This document shows positions 8,188 to 16,765 of a DNA stretch of 64,000 nucleotides, piece after piece. The stretch lies in assembly GCF_900155965.1 (NCBI RefSeq), contig NZ_FTMG01000017.1:108157-172156 (forward strand), written 5' to 3'. The position numbers and the translations under genes were made by a program. Origin of the DNA: Mucilaginibacter lappiensis (GTDB lineage Bacteria > Bacteroidota > Bacteroidia > Sphingobacteriales > Sphingobacteriaceae). The number at the start of each line of letters is the position of its first letter. Within the stretch, counting starts at the first letter, position 1. The notes beneath the pieces are model-generated. The model was not told the origin of the DNA. It did not search any database and saw only the letters and a list, made by a program, of their open reading frames with translations.

Positions 8188-9633
8188 ATGAAGGTTTTAC
8201 TTGCCGGTGCTAATGGTTACATAGGTACAAGACTTATTCCCATTTTGTTGGAGAAAGGTCATGAGGTAGTTTGTCTGGTACGTGATAAAAGGCGCTTTCA
8301 TGAGCAGAGCGATTTTGGCGATCGCGTTACCCTTGTTACCGGCGATTTGTTGCGGGAGCAAAACATAGAAATATTTCCAGTGGATATTGATGCGGCTTAT
8401 TACCTAGTTCATTCCATGTCGCAATCGCAGGATTTTGAAGCTCTGGAGGCGCTATCAGCCTATAACTTTGTTCACCAACTTGATCAAACCAACTGTCGCC
8501 AAACCATCTTTTTAAGTGGCATCAGCAATGATGATAATCTATCTAAACACCTAGAATCGCGCAAACATGTAGAGGATGTTCTGAAAGAGGGAAAATCGGC
8601 ACTTACCGTATTGCGGGCGGCAATCATTATTGGCTCAGGTAGCGCCTCCTTCGAGATCATACGTGACCTGACCGAAAAGCTACCCTTGATGACCGTACCT
8701 CGCTGGGTAAACAGCCGCTGCCAACCCATTGCCATACGCGATGTACTGGCCTACCTGGAAGGTGTGATATTGAATGAACAAACTTTTAATCGAAGCTTTG
8801 ATATTGGTGGACCAGGCATATTAACTTTTAAGGAAATGATGCTGGGTTATGCTAAAGCACGCAAGCTCAAAAGATACATCGTTACCATACCATTCCTATC
8901 GCCAAAAATATCCTCCTATTGGTTATATTTTGTAACCTCGGTAAACTATACCCTGGCTCAAAGTCTGGTGAACAGCATGAAGAATGAAACCATTATGCAT
9001 GAACATCATATAGATACTATTATTCCACGCCAGTGCCTCACCTATGAGGAGGCTTTGAGCCTGGCCTTTATGAAAATTGAACAAAACTCCATCGTTTCCA
9101 GCTGGAAGGATGCGTTGAATATGGGTTATCTTAATTCTGGTTTTATGGACCAGATTAAGGTACCGCAAAATGGTACGCTGGAATATAAGGTAAAAAAAAA
9201 CTTTGAACGTCGTAGCGAGGAAGTGTTTACCAATTTTATGTCGATAGGTGGCAATCGCGGCTGGTATTACTGGGATTGGATCTGGAATATACGCGGGTTT
9301 CTGGATAAAATATTTGGAGGCGTAGGTTCAAGGCGCGGTCGTACTAGTAGTATAAATATTTCACCTGGTGATGTTATTGATTTTTGGCGGGTATTACTAG
9401 CCGATAAACAGGGCAAGCGTTTGCTATTATATGCCGAAATGAAATTACCAGGCGAGGCTTGGCTGGAGTTTAAAATAATTGAGCGCAATGGGGAAAAAAA
9501 CCTGAGTCAGGTAGCTACCTTTAGGCCTAATGGCTTATGGGGCCGTTTGTATTGGTATGCCATGTGGCCCTTCCATTTATTTATTTTTAATGGCATGGCC
9601 CGTAAAATTGTAAGTTACCGGGAAAGCATTTGA
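8188..9633 (+). CDS. NAD(P)-binding SDR/epimerase with C-terminal DUF2867-like domain
   Basis: 481 residues. The N-terminal Rossmann fold starts with LLAGANGYIGTRL (GxxGxxG) and runs to about residue 300 as an NmrA/atypical-SDR type. The last ~150 residues, with GWYYWDWIWNIRGFLDK and a START/SRPBCC-like tail, match the usual DUF2867 extension. No substrate is established for this family. It leads an operon with a TIGR01777 protein and a photolyase, with a 37-base gap to the next gene. Such genes often accompany photolyases in Bacteroidota, hinting at a light- or oxidative-stress role, which is inference. Confidence 0.82.
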   Translation: MKVLLAGANGYIGTRLIPILLEKGHEVVCLVRDKRRFHEQSDFGDRVTLVTGDLLREQNIEIFPVDIDAAYYLVHSMSQSQDFEALEALSAYNFVHQLDQTNCRQTIFLSGISNDDNLSKHLESRKHVEDVLKEGKSALTVLRAAIIIGSGSASFEIIRDLTEKLPLMTVPRWVNSRCQPIAIRDVLAYLEGVILNEQTFNRSFDIGGPGILTFKEMMLGYAKARKLKRYIVTIPFLSPKISSYWLYFVTSVNYTLAQSLVNSMKNETIMHEHHIDTIIPRQCLTYEEALSLAFMKIEQNSIVSSWKDALNMGYLNSGFMDQIKVPQNGTLEYKVKKNFERRSEEVFTNFMSIGGNRGWYYWDWIWNIRGFLDKIFGGVGSRRGRTSSINISPGDVIDFWRVLLADKQGKRLLLYAEMKLPGEAWLEFKIIERNGEKNLSQVATFRPNGLWGRLYWYAMWPFHLFIFNGMARKIVSYRESI

Positions 9634-9670
9634 TGCTTAACCTATTAATTAAATTCATAAAATAAAAAGT

Positions 9671-10576
9671 ATGAGTAAAAACATCCTGATAACAGGCGCG
9701 TCGGGCTCTGTGGGTAAACGGCTCACCCAGTTGTTGCTTGATAAGGGTTATCGGGTAAGCGCTTTGAGTCGCACCCCGGGACAAAACCCAATGGTTAAAA
9801 CCTTTATATGGGATATTAACCAGGGTATTATTGATACAAATTGTATAGAAGGCATAGACACCATAATTCACTTGACCGGAGCAGGAATAGCCGAAAAACG
9901 ATGGACAGATGCGCGTAAAAAGGAATTAATAGATAGCCGTACCAAATCGATCAGCCTGATATATGATCTGCTAAAAAATGGAGACCACCAGGTAACCTCC
10001 GTTATTTCTGCATCAGCCATAGGTTATTACAGCAACCGCGGCGATGAATTGATGACAGAAGAAAGCACTCCCAATACCGATTTTATGGCCAATTGCTGTG
10101 TTGAATGGGAAAATGCCGTTGATGAGGGCCAAAACCTTGGGTTGCGTATTGTAAAATTCCGTACAGGTGTAGTGTTGGATAAAGATGGCGGTGCGCTGCC
10201 AAAACTGGCTAAACCCATAAAGCTGTATGTAGGCTCACCTATCGGTAATGGCCGGCAATGGATCCCCTGGATACACTGGAGAGATGTAGTGAACATGTAT
10301 ATGCACGGTATTGAGAATATCACTTTTAGGGGTATCTACAATATGGCGGCCCCTAACCCGGTTACCAACGCACAGCTAACCCAGGCTCTAGCCAATCAAT
10401 TGCACAAACCACTTTGGGCTCCAAACGTACCTGCTTTTGTACTAAAACTGATGCTTGGCGAAATGAGCACTATTGTTTTAGGAAGCACCAAAGTTTCAGT
10501 ACAAAAGATTCAGGATGCGGGCTTCCAATTTAAATTCACGGAAGTGTCTGCGGCACTAAAAGAAATTTATGGATAA
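9671..10576 (+). CDS. TIGR01777-family (YfcH-like) epimerase/oxidoreductase
   Basis: 301 residues. It has the nucleotide-binding motif LITGASGSVGKRL at the N-terminus, the family segment HLTGAGIAEKRWTDARKKEL at about residues 64-83, SASAIGYYSNRGDE, and PWIHWRDVVNMY. The C-terminal DUF1731-like part is around PLWAPNVPAFVLKLMLGEM. It is probably a cytosolic NAD(P)-dependent sugar-nucleotide-type epimerase with no known substrate. Its last eight bases overlap the photolyase start, which implies translational coupling. Confidence 0.88.
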   Translation: MSKNILITGASGSVGKRLTQLLLDKGYRVSALSRTPGQNPMVKTFIWDINQGIIDTNCIEGIDTIIHLTGAGIAEKRWTDARKKELIDSRTKSISLIYDLLKNGDHQVTSVISASAIGYYSNRGDELMTEESTPNTDFMANCCVEWENAVDEGQNLGLRIVKFRTGVVLDKDGGALPKLAKPIKLYVGSPIGNGRQWIPWIHWRDVVNMYMHGIENITFRGIYNMAAPNPVTNAQLTQALANQLHKPLWAPNVPAFVLKLMLGEMSTIVLGSTKVSVQKIQDAGFQFKFTEVSAALKEIYG

Positions 10577-11882
10577 AAAAACTCCGGTAACCGTTTTCTG
10601 GTTTCGCCGCGACTTGCGCTTAGCTGACAATGCGGGTTTATATCATGCTTTAAAAAGTGGCAATCCGGTATTACCCCTCTTTATTTTTGATAAAGAGATA
10701 CTGGATCATCTGGAAGATAAGGACGATGCCCGTGTAACCTTTATTCATCAAACCATTGAGCAGCTGGATAAAGAACTGCTTAAACTAGGCAGCATTCTAA
10801 AGGTCATGTATGATAAAGCCGAAGATGCCTGGGACAATATCATTCAGGAGCATCATATTGCTGATGTTTATGCTAATCATGATTACGAACGTTATGCTAT
10901 AAAACGCGATAATGCCGTAAAAGAAAAATTAAACAAGCATGGCATCGAATTAAAGACATTTAAAGACCAGGTTATTTTTGAAAAGGACGAAGTTATTAAG
11001 GATGACGGAAAGCCTTACACCGTTTACACGCCCTATCAGCGTAAATGGTACAACACGTTGAAACCATTTTATCTGAAGGCCTACCCTACCGAAAAGTACC
11101 TAAAAAACCTGGTTAAAACCAAAGCGCTGCCTATCCCTTCACTGAAAGAAATGGGATTTGAAAAAAGTAACATATCCTTCCCCAATCAGGAGTATAAATA
11201 TGTAATTGCTGATTATAAAGCAAAACGGGATTTTCCGGCTATTAAAGGCACATCATGCATCAGTTTGCATTTGCGCTTTGGTACGGTAAGTATTCGGGAG
11301 TTAATAGAAACAGCTTATGCTAGCCCCGACAAAACCTGGCTCAATGAATTGATATGGCGGGAGTTTTATATGATGATCCTCTACCATTTCCCACATACTG
11401 TGGATCATGCTTTTAGACCGGAATATGACCGTATTAAATGGGTAAATAATGAAATACAATTTACGGCCTGGTGTAATGGGCAAACCGGTTATCCCATTGT
11501 AGATGCCGGTATGCGTGAATTAAATGCTACAGGTTTTATGCATAACCGGGTACGCATGATAGTGGCCAGCTTTTTAAGCAAACACCTGTTGATAGACTGG
11601 CGGTGGGGCGAGCACTATTTTGCCCGGAAACTACTTGATTATGAAATGGCCAGCAATGTAGGTGGCTGGCAATGGGCTGCAGGCTCGGGTACGGATGCTG
11701 CTCCATATTTCCGCATATTTAGCCCGGATGCTCAAACCAAGAAATTTGACCCACAATTACAATATATCAAAAAATGGGTCCCAGAATATGCCGATTTTAG
11801 CAAATATCCGAAACCCATTATTGATCACGCCTTTGCACGTGAGCGTTGTTTAAAAGCTTTTAAAGAGGCTTTGGGTAAATAA
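10569..11882 (+). CDS. phrB: Deoxyribodipyrimidine photolyase (class I type)
   Basis: 437 residues. The N-terminal antenna-binding Rossmann domain opens with VFWFRRDLRLADN. The C-terminal FAD domain contains WLNELIWREFYMMILYHFP, the WCNGQTGYPIVDAGMRELNATG signature, HNRVRMIVASFLSKHLLIDW, and NVGGWQWAAGSGTDAAPYFR. These are the residues of light-driven CPD repair enzymes, with the WQWAAG segment supplying the electron-transfer Trp. Third gene of the operon, overlapping the TIGR01777 gene; it ends one base from the convergent FKBP gene. A second, DASH-type family member is at 31543-32853. CPD versus (6-4) specificity is not decided by sequence reading alone. Confidence 0.93.
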   Translation: MDKKTPVTVFWFRRDLRLADNAGLYHALKSGNPVLPLFIFDKEILDHLEDKDDARVTFIHQTIEQLDKELLKLGSILKVMYDKAEDAWDNIIQEHHIADVYANHDYERYAIKRDNAVKEKLNKHGIELKTFKDQVIFEKDEVIKDDGKPYTVYTPYQRKWYNTLKPFYLKAYPTEKYLKNLVKTKALPIPSLKEMGFEKSNISFPNQEYKYVIADYKAKRDFPAIKGTSCISLHLRFGTVSIRELIETAYASPDKTWLNELIWREFYMMILYHFPHTVDHAFRPEYDRIKWVNNEIQFTAWCNGQTGYPIVDAGMRELNATGFMHNRVRMIVASFLSKHLLIDWRWGEHYFARKLLDYEMASNVGGWQWAAGSGTDAAPYFRIFSPDAQTKKFDPQLQYIKKWVPEYADFSKYPKPIIDHAFARERCLKAFKEALGK

Positions 11883-11883
11883 T

Positions 11884-12870
11884 TTAAGGGTTAGTAACAG
11901 TTCCTATCGTGAAGTCAAAATGCAGCGTAACGTTGCCCCCAATTCCGGTAGTACCCGCTTTACCATAACCCAATCTTGATGGTATAAGCATGGATACCAC
12001 AGCACCAGCCTTTTGCCCCTTTAGTGCCTCTTGTACACCTGGTACAATGCTGGCTATTGTAAATGACGAAAGATTGGTTGTACCAGTTGTACCGGCATCC
12101 GTTGCTGTGCTTCCAAATACAACATCATTTAAGTATTTACCGGTATAATTAGCAGTAAAGGATGATGCATCACTTAGTACATCAGTACCCGTACCTGGTG
12201 TAATTACCTTATAAGTTAAACCCCAGCCTCTATTTGATTTATTGACCGTGTCTATAGGTGTATAACCCGATAAATTATTTCTCTTCATATAGTCTCTGAT
12301 CAAATAGTCGTCATAGGCAGTAACGTTCGAAACAACATTGATATAATAATCCAGGCACTGATTGCCCAATATACGGGTACCGGTATTACTCGAACTACCT
12401 GTACCAACACCGTTAACACCATAAGCTACCCGCGATGGGATAAGCAATCTGGCCCTTGTTCCTCTATATTTAATAATATCATGTATCGCACTCTGCAATC
12501 CCTTGGTAAAGCCAAGCACTGGCCCTCCAAATGATATATGCCCTAATAAACCATCAAAGTGGGCAAGGTTAAGTGTATCAGTGTTAACATATTTACCATC
12601 AAACGATTTTACTGTTAAAACAAATGCCACACTATCCGGATAATCTAAAGGCGTCCCAGTGGTTGAACCTTGCGAAAGTATTTGGTAATATATACCGCTG
12701 GTATCACCGTTGGACACATCCCTTTTCATACCGGTAAGCCCGTTGGCGCTGATATAGTTTTGTATCTGGGTTTGGTCGTATTGCGTGATATTAGGATCGT
12801 TTGATGTTTTCCGGCAGGATATTAAACCTATACAGGTAATTAATAGAAGCGTAAAAATTGTTTGTTTCAT
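11884..12870 (-). CDS. Lipoprotein with two FKBP-type prolyl isomerase domains
   Basis: 328 residues. The signal peptide ends in a lipobox (CIGLISC, Cys19). Two FKBP-like domains follow, about residues 60-195 and 210-328; each has the pattern of a flap, a LIPSR-(V/L)-(A/G)YG stretch, and a final beta strand. The second keeps more active-site features (GTDVLSD...TANYTGKYL...). It is probably anchored in the outer or inner membrane facing the periplasm and helps fold exported proteins. It stops one base after the convergent photolyase with no hairpin between them. A single-domain paralog is just upstream on the same strand. Confidence 0.88.
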   Translation of the reverse strand: MKQTIFTLLLITCIGLISCRKTSNDPNITQYDQTQIQNYISANGLTGMKRDVSNGDTSGIYYQILSQGSTTGTPLDYPDSVAFVLTVKSFDGKYVNTDTLNLAHFDGLLGHISFGGPVLGFTKGLQSAIHDIIKYRGTRARLLIPSRVAYGVNGVGTGSSSNTGTRILGNQCLDYYINVVSNVTAYDDYLIRDYMKRNNLSGYTPIDTVNKSNRGWGLTYKVITPGTGTDVLSDASSFTANYTGKYLNDVVFGSTATDAGTTGTTNLSSFTIASIVPGVQEALKGQKAGAVVSMLIPSRLGYGKAGTTGIGGNVTLHFDFTIGTVTNP

Positions 12871-12990
12871 TTAAATTTGTTTGTTTTTTTAACTGTTAAA
12901 TGGAACTCATATACTCTATAGTTTCATTTAAGTTATTTATTTTTTGGCTCAACGGCAGTTTTATCTGCTATCCACCTTAATCTTTTATTC

Positions 12991-13500
12991 TTAATTGATC
13001 ACGTTATACAACTGTATATCAAAATCAAGTACTGAATTTGCCGGCAAATGTAGCGAATCCTGCGCATACGGCCCATAAGCATATCTCGATGGTATAAATA
13101 ATCTAATTTTACCATTCTTTTTCATCAGTGGTATACCTAATTGCCAACCCCTCATTACATCACTCAAGCGATATGAGGGATGAAAGTTATCAGTGTGAGC
13201 AATTACAACCTGCGATGTCAGTATCCGCCCGGTGTACCCAACAGTAACCTGAGTTGAACTGGTAAACAGATCATTACCTATCCCTTCCTCGCCCGGTTTT
13301 ATAATATAATAAACCCCCGAAGTATCAGTCGATTTACTATCTGTGCGTTGGGCGGTAAGATTATTTGCTTTCAAATAATCCTGTATCAATTTATCATCAA
13401 TAGCTTTCTGCGCATTGTATTGAATCAGAGGGTCGGTTGTTTTTTTACATGCACCAAAACCAATAATAATCACAAATAAAGCTAACAGCGTCCTGTTCAT
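12991..13500 (-). CDS. FKBP-type peptidyl-prolyl isomerase lipoprotein
   Basis: 169 residues with a lipobox at GFGACKK (Cys18) and a single FKBP domain, residues ~60-169. Recognisable parts are VGYTGRIL, MRGWQLGIPLMKKNGKIRLFIPSRYAYG and the last strand SVLDFDIQLYNV. The MRGWQLGIPLM and IPSRYAYG segments line the proline pocket in active FKBPs. It lies 120 bases upstream of the two-domain FKBP gene, on the same strand; the N-terminal ~50 residues of both proteins are similar (YDxxxIxxYLxxNxLT), which points to gene duplication. Confidence 0.88.
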   Translation of the reverse strand: MNRTLLALFVIIIGFGACKKTTDPLIQYNAQKAIDDKLIQDYLKANNLTAQRTDSKSTDTSGVYYIIKPGEEGIGNDLFTSSTQVTVGYTGRILTSQVVIAHTDNFHPSYRLSDVMRGWQLGIPLMKKNGKIRLFIPSRYAYGPYAQDSLHLPANSVLDFDIQLYNVIN

Positions 13501-13652
13501 TTTTCAAAAGGCAAATTTATTCTTTTATAATAGAAAAACGGCAGCTTAACATTTTTTAACAATTAATAACCCCGTAAGCCCACCATCGCCCTATACTTAG
13601 GGCTTAATTTTTTGAATAAAACGTTCAATTTAAGGTAAAAGTGTAGAAGTAA

Positions 13653-14096
13653 TCATGGTTTGTAGTTCAGCGTAAGCTTATTGATCTTCTTAAGCATTTC
13701 GGTGAGGTATTGCTTATCGGCTTCGCTGATGTGTGAATCGAGATAATTATTGAACTGTTTTACCACGGCACGGGCCTGATGACGTTTTTCCTTTCCCAGT
13801 TCAGTCAAATATATTTTAACCGAACGTTTATCACCCTGGTTGGATTCGCGATATATCAGCCCCGTTTTTTCTAGCTGACTAAGCATCCTAGACAAACTGG
13901 TTGATTTTAGGCCCAACAATGCAGCAGCCTGCGAAACGGTAGTACCTTCTTTTTCGTCAATATTAATCAACAAATAGCCAATGGACTGGGTAATGCCAAA
14001 TTCCGTAACCAACTGGTTATACCGGTTAGCAACCGTTTGCCAAACTATCTTTAAAAAATAGTCAATCGTTTCCTGATGTTTAATGCTGTTTTGCAT
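13653..14096 (-). CDS. MarR-family transcriptional regulator
   Basis: 147 residues from the ATG at 14096 (a TTG three codons earlier is less likely). The winged-helix core is at about residues 30-100: ITQSIGYLLINIDEKEGTT, then VSQAAALLGLKSTSLSRML and SQLEKTGLIYRESNQGDKR. This is the MarR helix-turn-helix with the wing RESNQGDKRSVKIYLT. It is a dimeric cytoplasmic repressor or activator with an unknown ligand. It stands between the FKBP genes and ggt on the same strand, with gaps over 100 bases on both sides. Confidence 0.9.
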   Translation of the reverse strand: MQNSIKHQETIDYFLKIVWQTVANRYNQLVTEFGITQSIGYLLINIDEKEGTTVSQAAALLGLKSTSLSRMLSQLEKTGLIYRESNQGDKRSVKIYLTELGKEKRHQARAVVKQFNNYLDSHISEADKQYLTEMLKKINKLTLNYKP

Positions 14097-14218
14097 GCAT
14101 ACCAAACGTAAGAAATGCTTGTTGATTACGCAAGCGAAATTTTAGTTCATTGGTTCACTTGTTCATTAGTTTATTAGTTGCATGGTGAATAACAAGGCAA
14201 GATCAATGAACTATTGAA

Positions 14219-15931
14219 CTAATAGCCCAATTTTGTATCATCACCACGCGGATCTGCCCCGCCCTGGTAACCTTGCGGGGTTTTCAAAATGGCGTCAACA
14301 CGGCCAATACCGCGTCTGCTGTTTATTTTATATCCTTTGCTTTGCAGTTTTATTATGGTTACACTATCTAATGCTCCTTTTTCGGCGGCTATTTCGTCAG
14401 GCAGCCACTGATGATGAAAGCGTTTGGATGTTACCGCCTGCTGCATATCCTGATCAAACTCAATCACATTAATAATAGTCTGAAAAACCGACGTTATGAT
14501 GGTTGATCCCCCAGGTGTACCCACTACCATCAATAACTTACCATTTTTTTCAACAATGGTAGGTGTCATTGACGATAGCATGCGTTTACCGGGCTGTATA
14601 CTATTAACCTTACCGCCAACCAGTCCGTACATGTTAGGTACACCGGGTTTGGAGCTAAAATCGTCCATTTCATTGTTCAATAAAAAGCCCGCACCTTTTA
14701 CAAATATTTTTGAACCATAACTATCATTTAAGGTTGTTGTGATGGATACCGCATTACCATCCCCATCAACAATAGAATAATGAGTGGTTTGGTCGCTTTC
14801 GTACCCTACAAAAGTGCCGGGCCGTATGCTGCTGCTTGGTGTAGCTGCATCCCAACTAAAATTGCTCATGCGCGATGAAATGTAAGCAGGGTTCAATAAG
14901 CTATCAACAGGTATCTTGTAAAAGTCAGGGTCGCCCATGTATTTGGAACGATCGGCATACACGCGGCGTTCAGCCTCTACAATCAGCCGTATGGTTGAAT
15001 CCTGATTATAACCCCATCTTTTAAGAGGGTATTTCTCAACTGAATGCAGCAATTGCAGCAACGCTATGCCGCCGCTTGAAGGAGGCGGCATGGTAATAAT
15101 TTTATATCCTTTATAGTTTCCGGTGACGGCCTTACGCCAAACCGAATGGTAGTTTTGCAGATCGGCTTTGGATATCAAACCATCACCGGCCTTCATTTCA
15201 GCAACTATCTGATCGGCAACTATGCCACCATAAAATCCTTCGCGCCCTTTATCACGAATTTGTTCCAGAGTTTTAGCCAAATCTTCTTGTATCAAGATAT
15301 CACCTTCATGCCATTCCGTATCCTTTATTAAATAAGTTTTGCCAGGGTTTAATTTTTCGATCTGCGCTTTTAAATGGTTTAAGTCAGCAGCAAAACGCTG
15401 TGTTATCTTAAAACCGTTATGTGCCAGATTGATAGCAGGCTGCAACAGGTCGGCCCATTTGAGTTTACCATACTTCTGATGGGCCTGTACCATGCCATCA
15501 ACAGATCCGGGTACTCCGGATGCTTTATGAGTGTACAAACTCATATCGGGTATCACGTTACCTGCAGTATCAAGATACATATTAGCGCTGGCACCAGCCG
15601 GCCCTTTTTCTCTAAAATCAAGCGTATTGGTTTCACCTGTTTTTGAACGGTATACCATAAAACCACCTCCACCTATATTGCCGGCATCGGGATATGTAAC
15701 TGCCAGCGCAAAATGAACGGCTACAGCCGCGTCAACAGCGTTACCCCCCTTTTTTAATATATCAAGCCCAATCTGGGCCGCATCAGGGTATGCACATACC
15801 ACCATACCATTATAATATGGGGTATTTATATTTGCCACCGGATGCTTTTGTGCATATCCTAATGGAACAAAAAGCAGCAGTGCCAAAACCATACTCAGAC
15901 GGCTCTTTTTCATCAGGTTTAAGTTATTCAT
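14219..15931 (-). CDS. ggt: Gamma-glutamyltransferase
   Basis: 570-residue Ntn-hydrolase precursor that cleaves glutathione and other gamma-glutamyl compounds in the periplasm. A signal peptide ends near GYAQ. The autoprocessing and catalytic Thr is the first of TTHYSIVDGDGNAV (about residue 382). The glycine loop PPPSSGGIALLQLL and the C-terminal GTPGGSTIITSVFQTIINV are also typical. Length is normal for the full large and small subunits. It is monocistronic, with a ~240-base AT-rich gap upstream that contains no obvious consensus promoter. Confidence 0.95.
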   Translation of the reverse strand: MNNLNLMKKSRLSMVLALLLFVPLGYAQKHPVANINTPYYNGMVVCAYPDAAQIGLDILKKGGNAVDAAVAVHFALAVTYPDAGNIGGGGFMVYRSKTGETNTLDFREKGPAGASANMYLDTAGNVIPDMSLYTHKASGVPGSVDGMVQAHQKYGKLKWADLLQPAINLAHNGFKITQRFAADLNHLKAQIEKLNPGKTYLIKDTEWHEGDILIQEDLAKTLEQIRDKGREGFYGGIVADQIVAEMKAGDGLISKADLQNYHSVWRKAVTGNYKGYKIITMPPPSSGGIALLQLLHSVEKYPLKRWGYNQDSTIRLIVEAERRVYADRSKYMGDPDFYKIPVDSLLNPAYISSRMSNFSWDAATPSSSIRPGTFVGYESDQTTHYSIVDGDGNAVSITTTLNDSYGSKIFVKGAGFLLNNEMDDFSSKPGVPNMYGLVGGKVNSIQPGKRMLSSMTPTIVEKNGKLLMVVGTPGGSTIITSVFQTIINVIEFDQDMQQAVTSKRFHHQWLPDEIAAEKGALDSVTIIKLQSKGYKINSRRGIGRVDAILKTPQGYQGGADPRGDDTKLGY

Positions 15932-16175
15932 TTTATCATTGATCAGATTATTTTACTAAAATAACCTATTTGCCGATATAATCTCCCTCTTAAAAGCTCA
16001 ATATTTAGCACTGATTTTCAGCATGATAAAAATTTACAAATACAGATTTTCAATTTAAATGCCATAAAATTTCAAATCTGCCGTTTATTTGCAGGATATG
16101 TGCAAGTTGAAAGACTTAACAAAACATGAGGGTTTCCATGCACAGGAATAACATTCATTCAATTAAAATCACTAC

Positions 16176-16670
16176 ATGAAAAAATTAGCTTACATTTTAT
16201 TTTTCTCGGTTTCATTCTTGCTAATAGGAAAACGTTCGCAGGCTCAGGATTACAAAACAGCAGTTGGATTAAAATTTGGCGCTTACGAAGTAGGTCCTTC
16301 TATAAAATACTTTATGGATAATAGTGCCGCGCTTGAAGGTATCATCGGTATACGTGATCATGGTGTGGTAGTAACCGGGTTATATGAAATACATCAACAG
16401 GCTTTTGGTGTTGATAAGCTGAATTTTTACTACGGTTTTGGTGGTCACCTGGGATCGGTAGGTAGCGGTTATTACAAACGACTAGGCGGTGATGATGAAT
16501 ACTATAACGGTAAACACATCCTGATAGGAGCAGATGCAACGCTTGGTTTGGAATATAAAATACCCAATGCACCTATAGCTATCAGTCTTGATCTTAACCC
16601 ACGCCTTGAGCTGGCACGCGGACCGTTTTTTGATATTGCACCCGGCCTGGGATTAAAATATACTTTTTAG
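16176..16670 (+). CDS. Small outer-membrane barrel-like protein
   Basis: 164 residues with a clear signal peptide (hydrophobic core, cleavage near SQAQ). The mature part alternates glycine and aromatic residues (VGLKFGAYEVGPSIKYF, LNFYYGFGGHLGSVGSGYY) and ends in an aromatic beta strand, GLGLKYTF. This is what an eight-strand outer-membrane barrel looks like. No enzymatic motif is seen, and the function is unknown. It is a single gene, convergent with the subtilase, with CTCC/GGAG palindromes in between. Confidence 0.75.
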   Translation: MKKLAYILFFSVSFLLIGKRSQAQDYKTAVGLKFGAYEVGPSIKYFMDNSAALEGIIGIRDHGVVVTGLYEIHQQAFGVDKLNFYYGFGGHLGSVGSGYYKRLGGDDEYYNGKHILIGADATLGLEYKIPNAPIAISLDLNPRLELARGPFFDIAPGLGLKYTF

Positions 16671-16678
16671 TAAAAACC

Positions 16679-16764
16679 CAACCCTCCCCGGACGGGAGGG
16701 CTTTAAAAGCCTAAATAAGAAGATAAAAAGTCTCCCCCATCCGGGGGAGATTTAAAGGGGGCCG
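16679..16764. repeat. Two CTCC/GGAG palindromes in a convergent gap
   Basis: CCCTCCCCGGACGGGAGGG (16682-16700) and GTCTCCCCCATCCGGGGGAG (from about 16730) lie in tandem between the barrel gene and the subtilase. The second block is the intergenic twin of the segment translated at 6297-6336. Either could terminate transcription. Confidence 0.65.
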
Positions 16765-16765
16765 A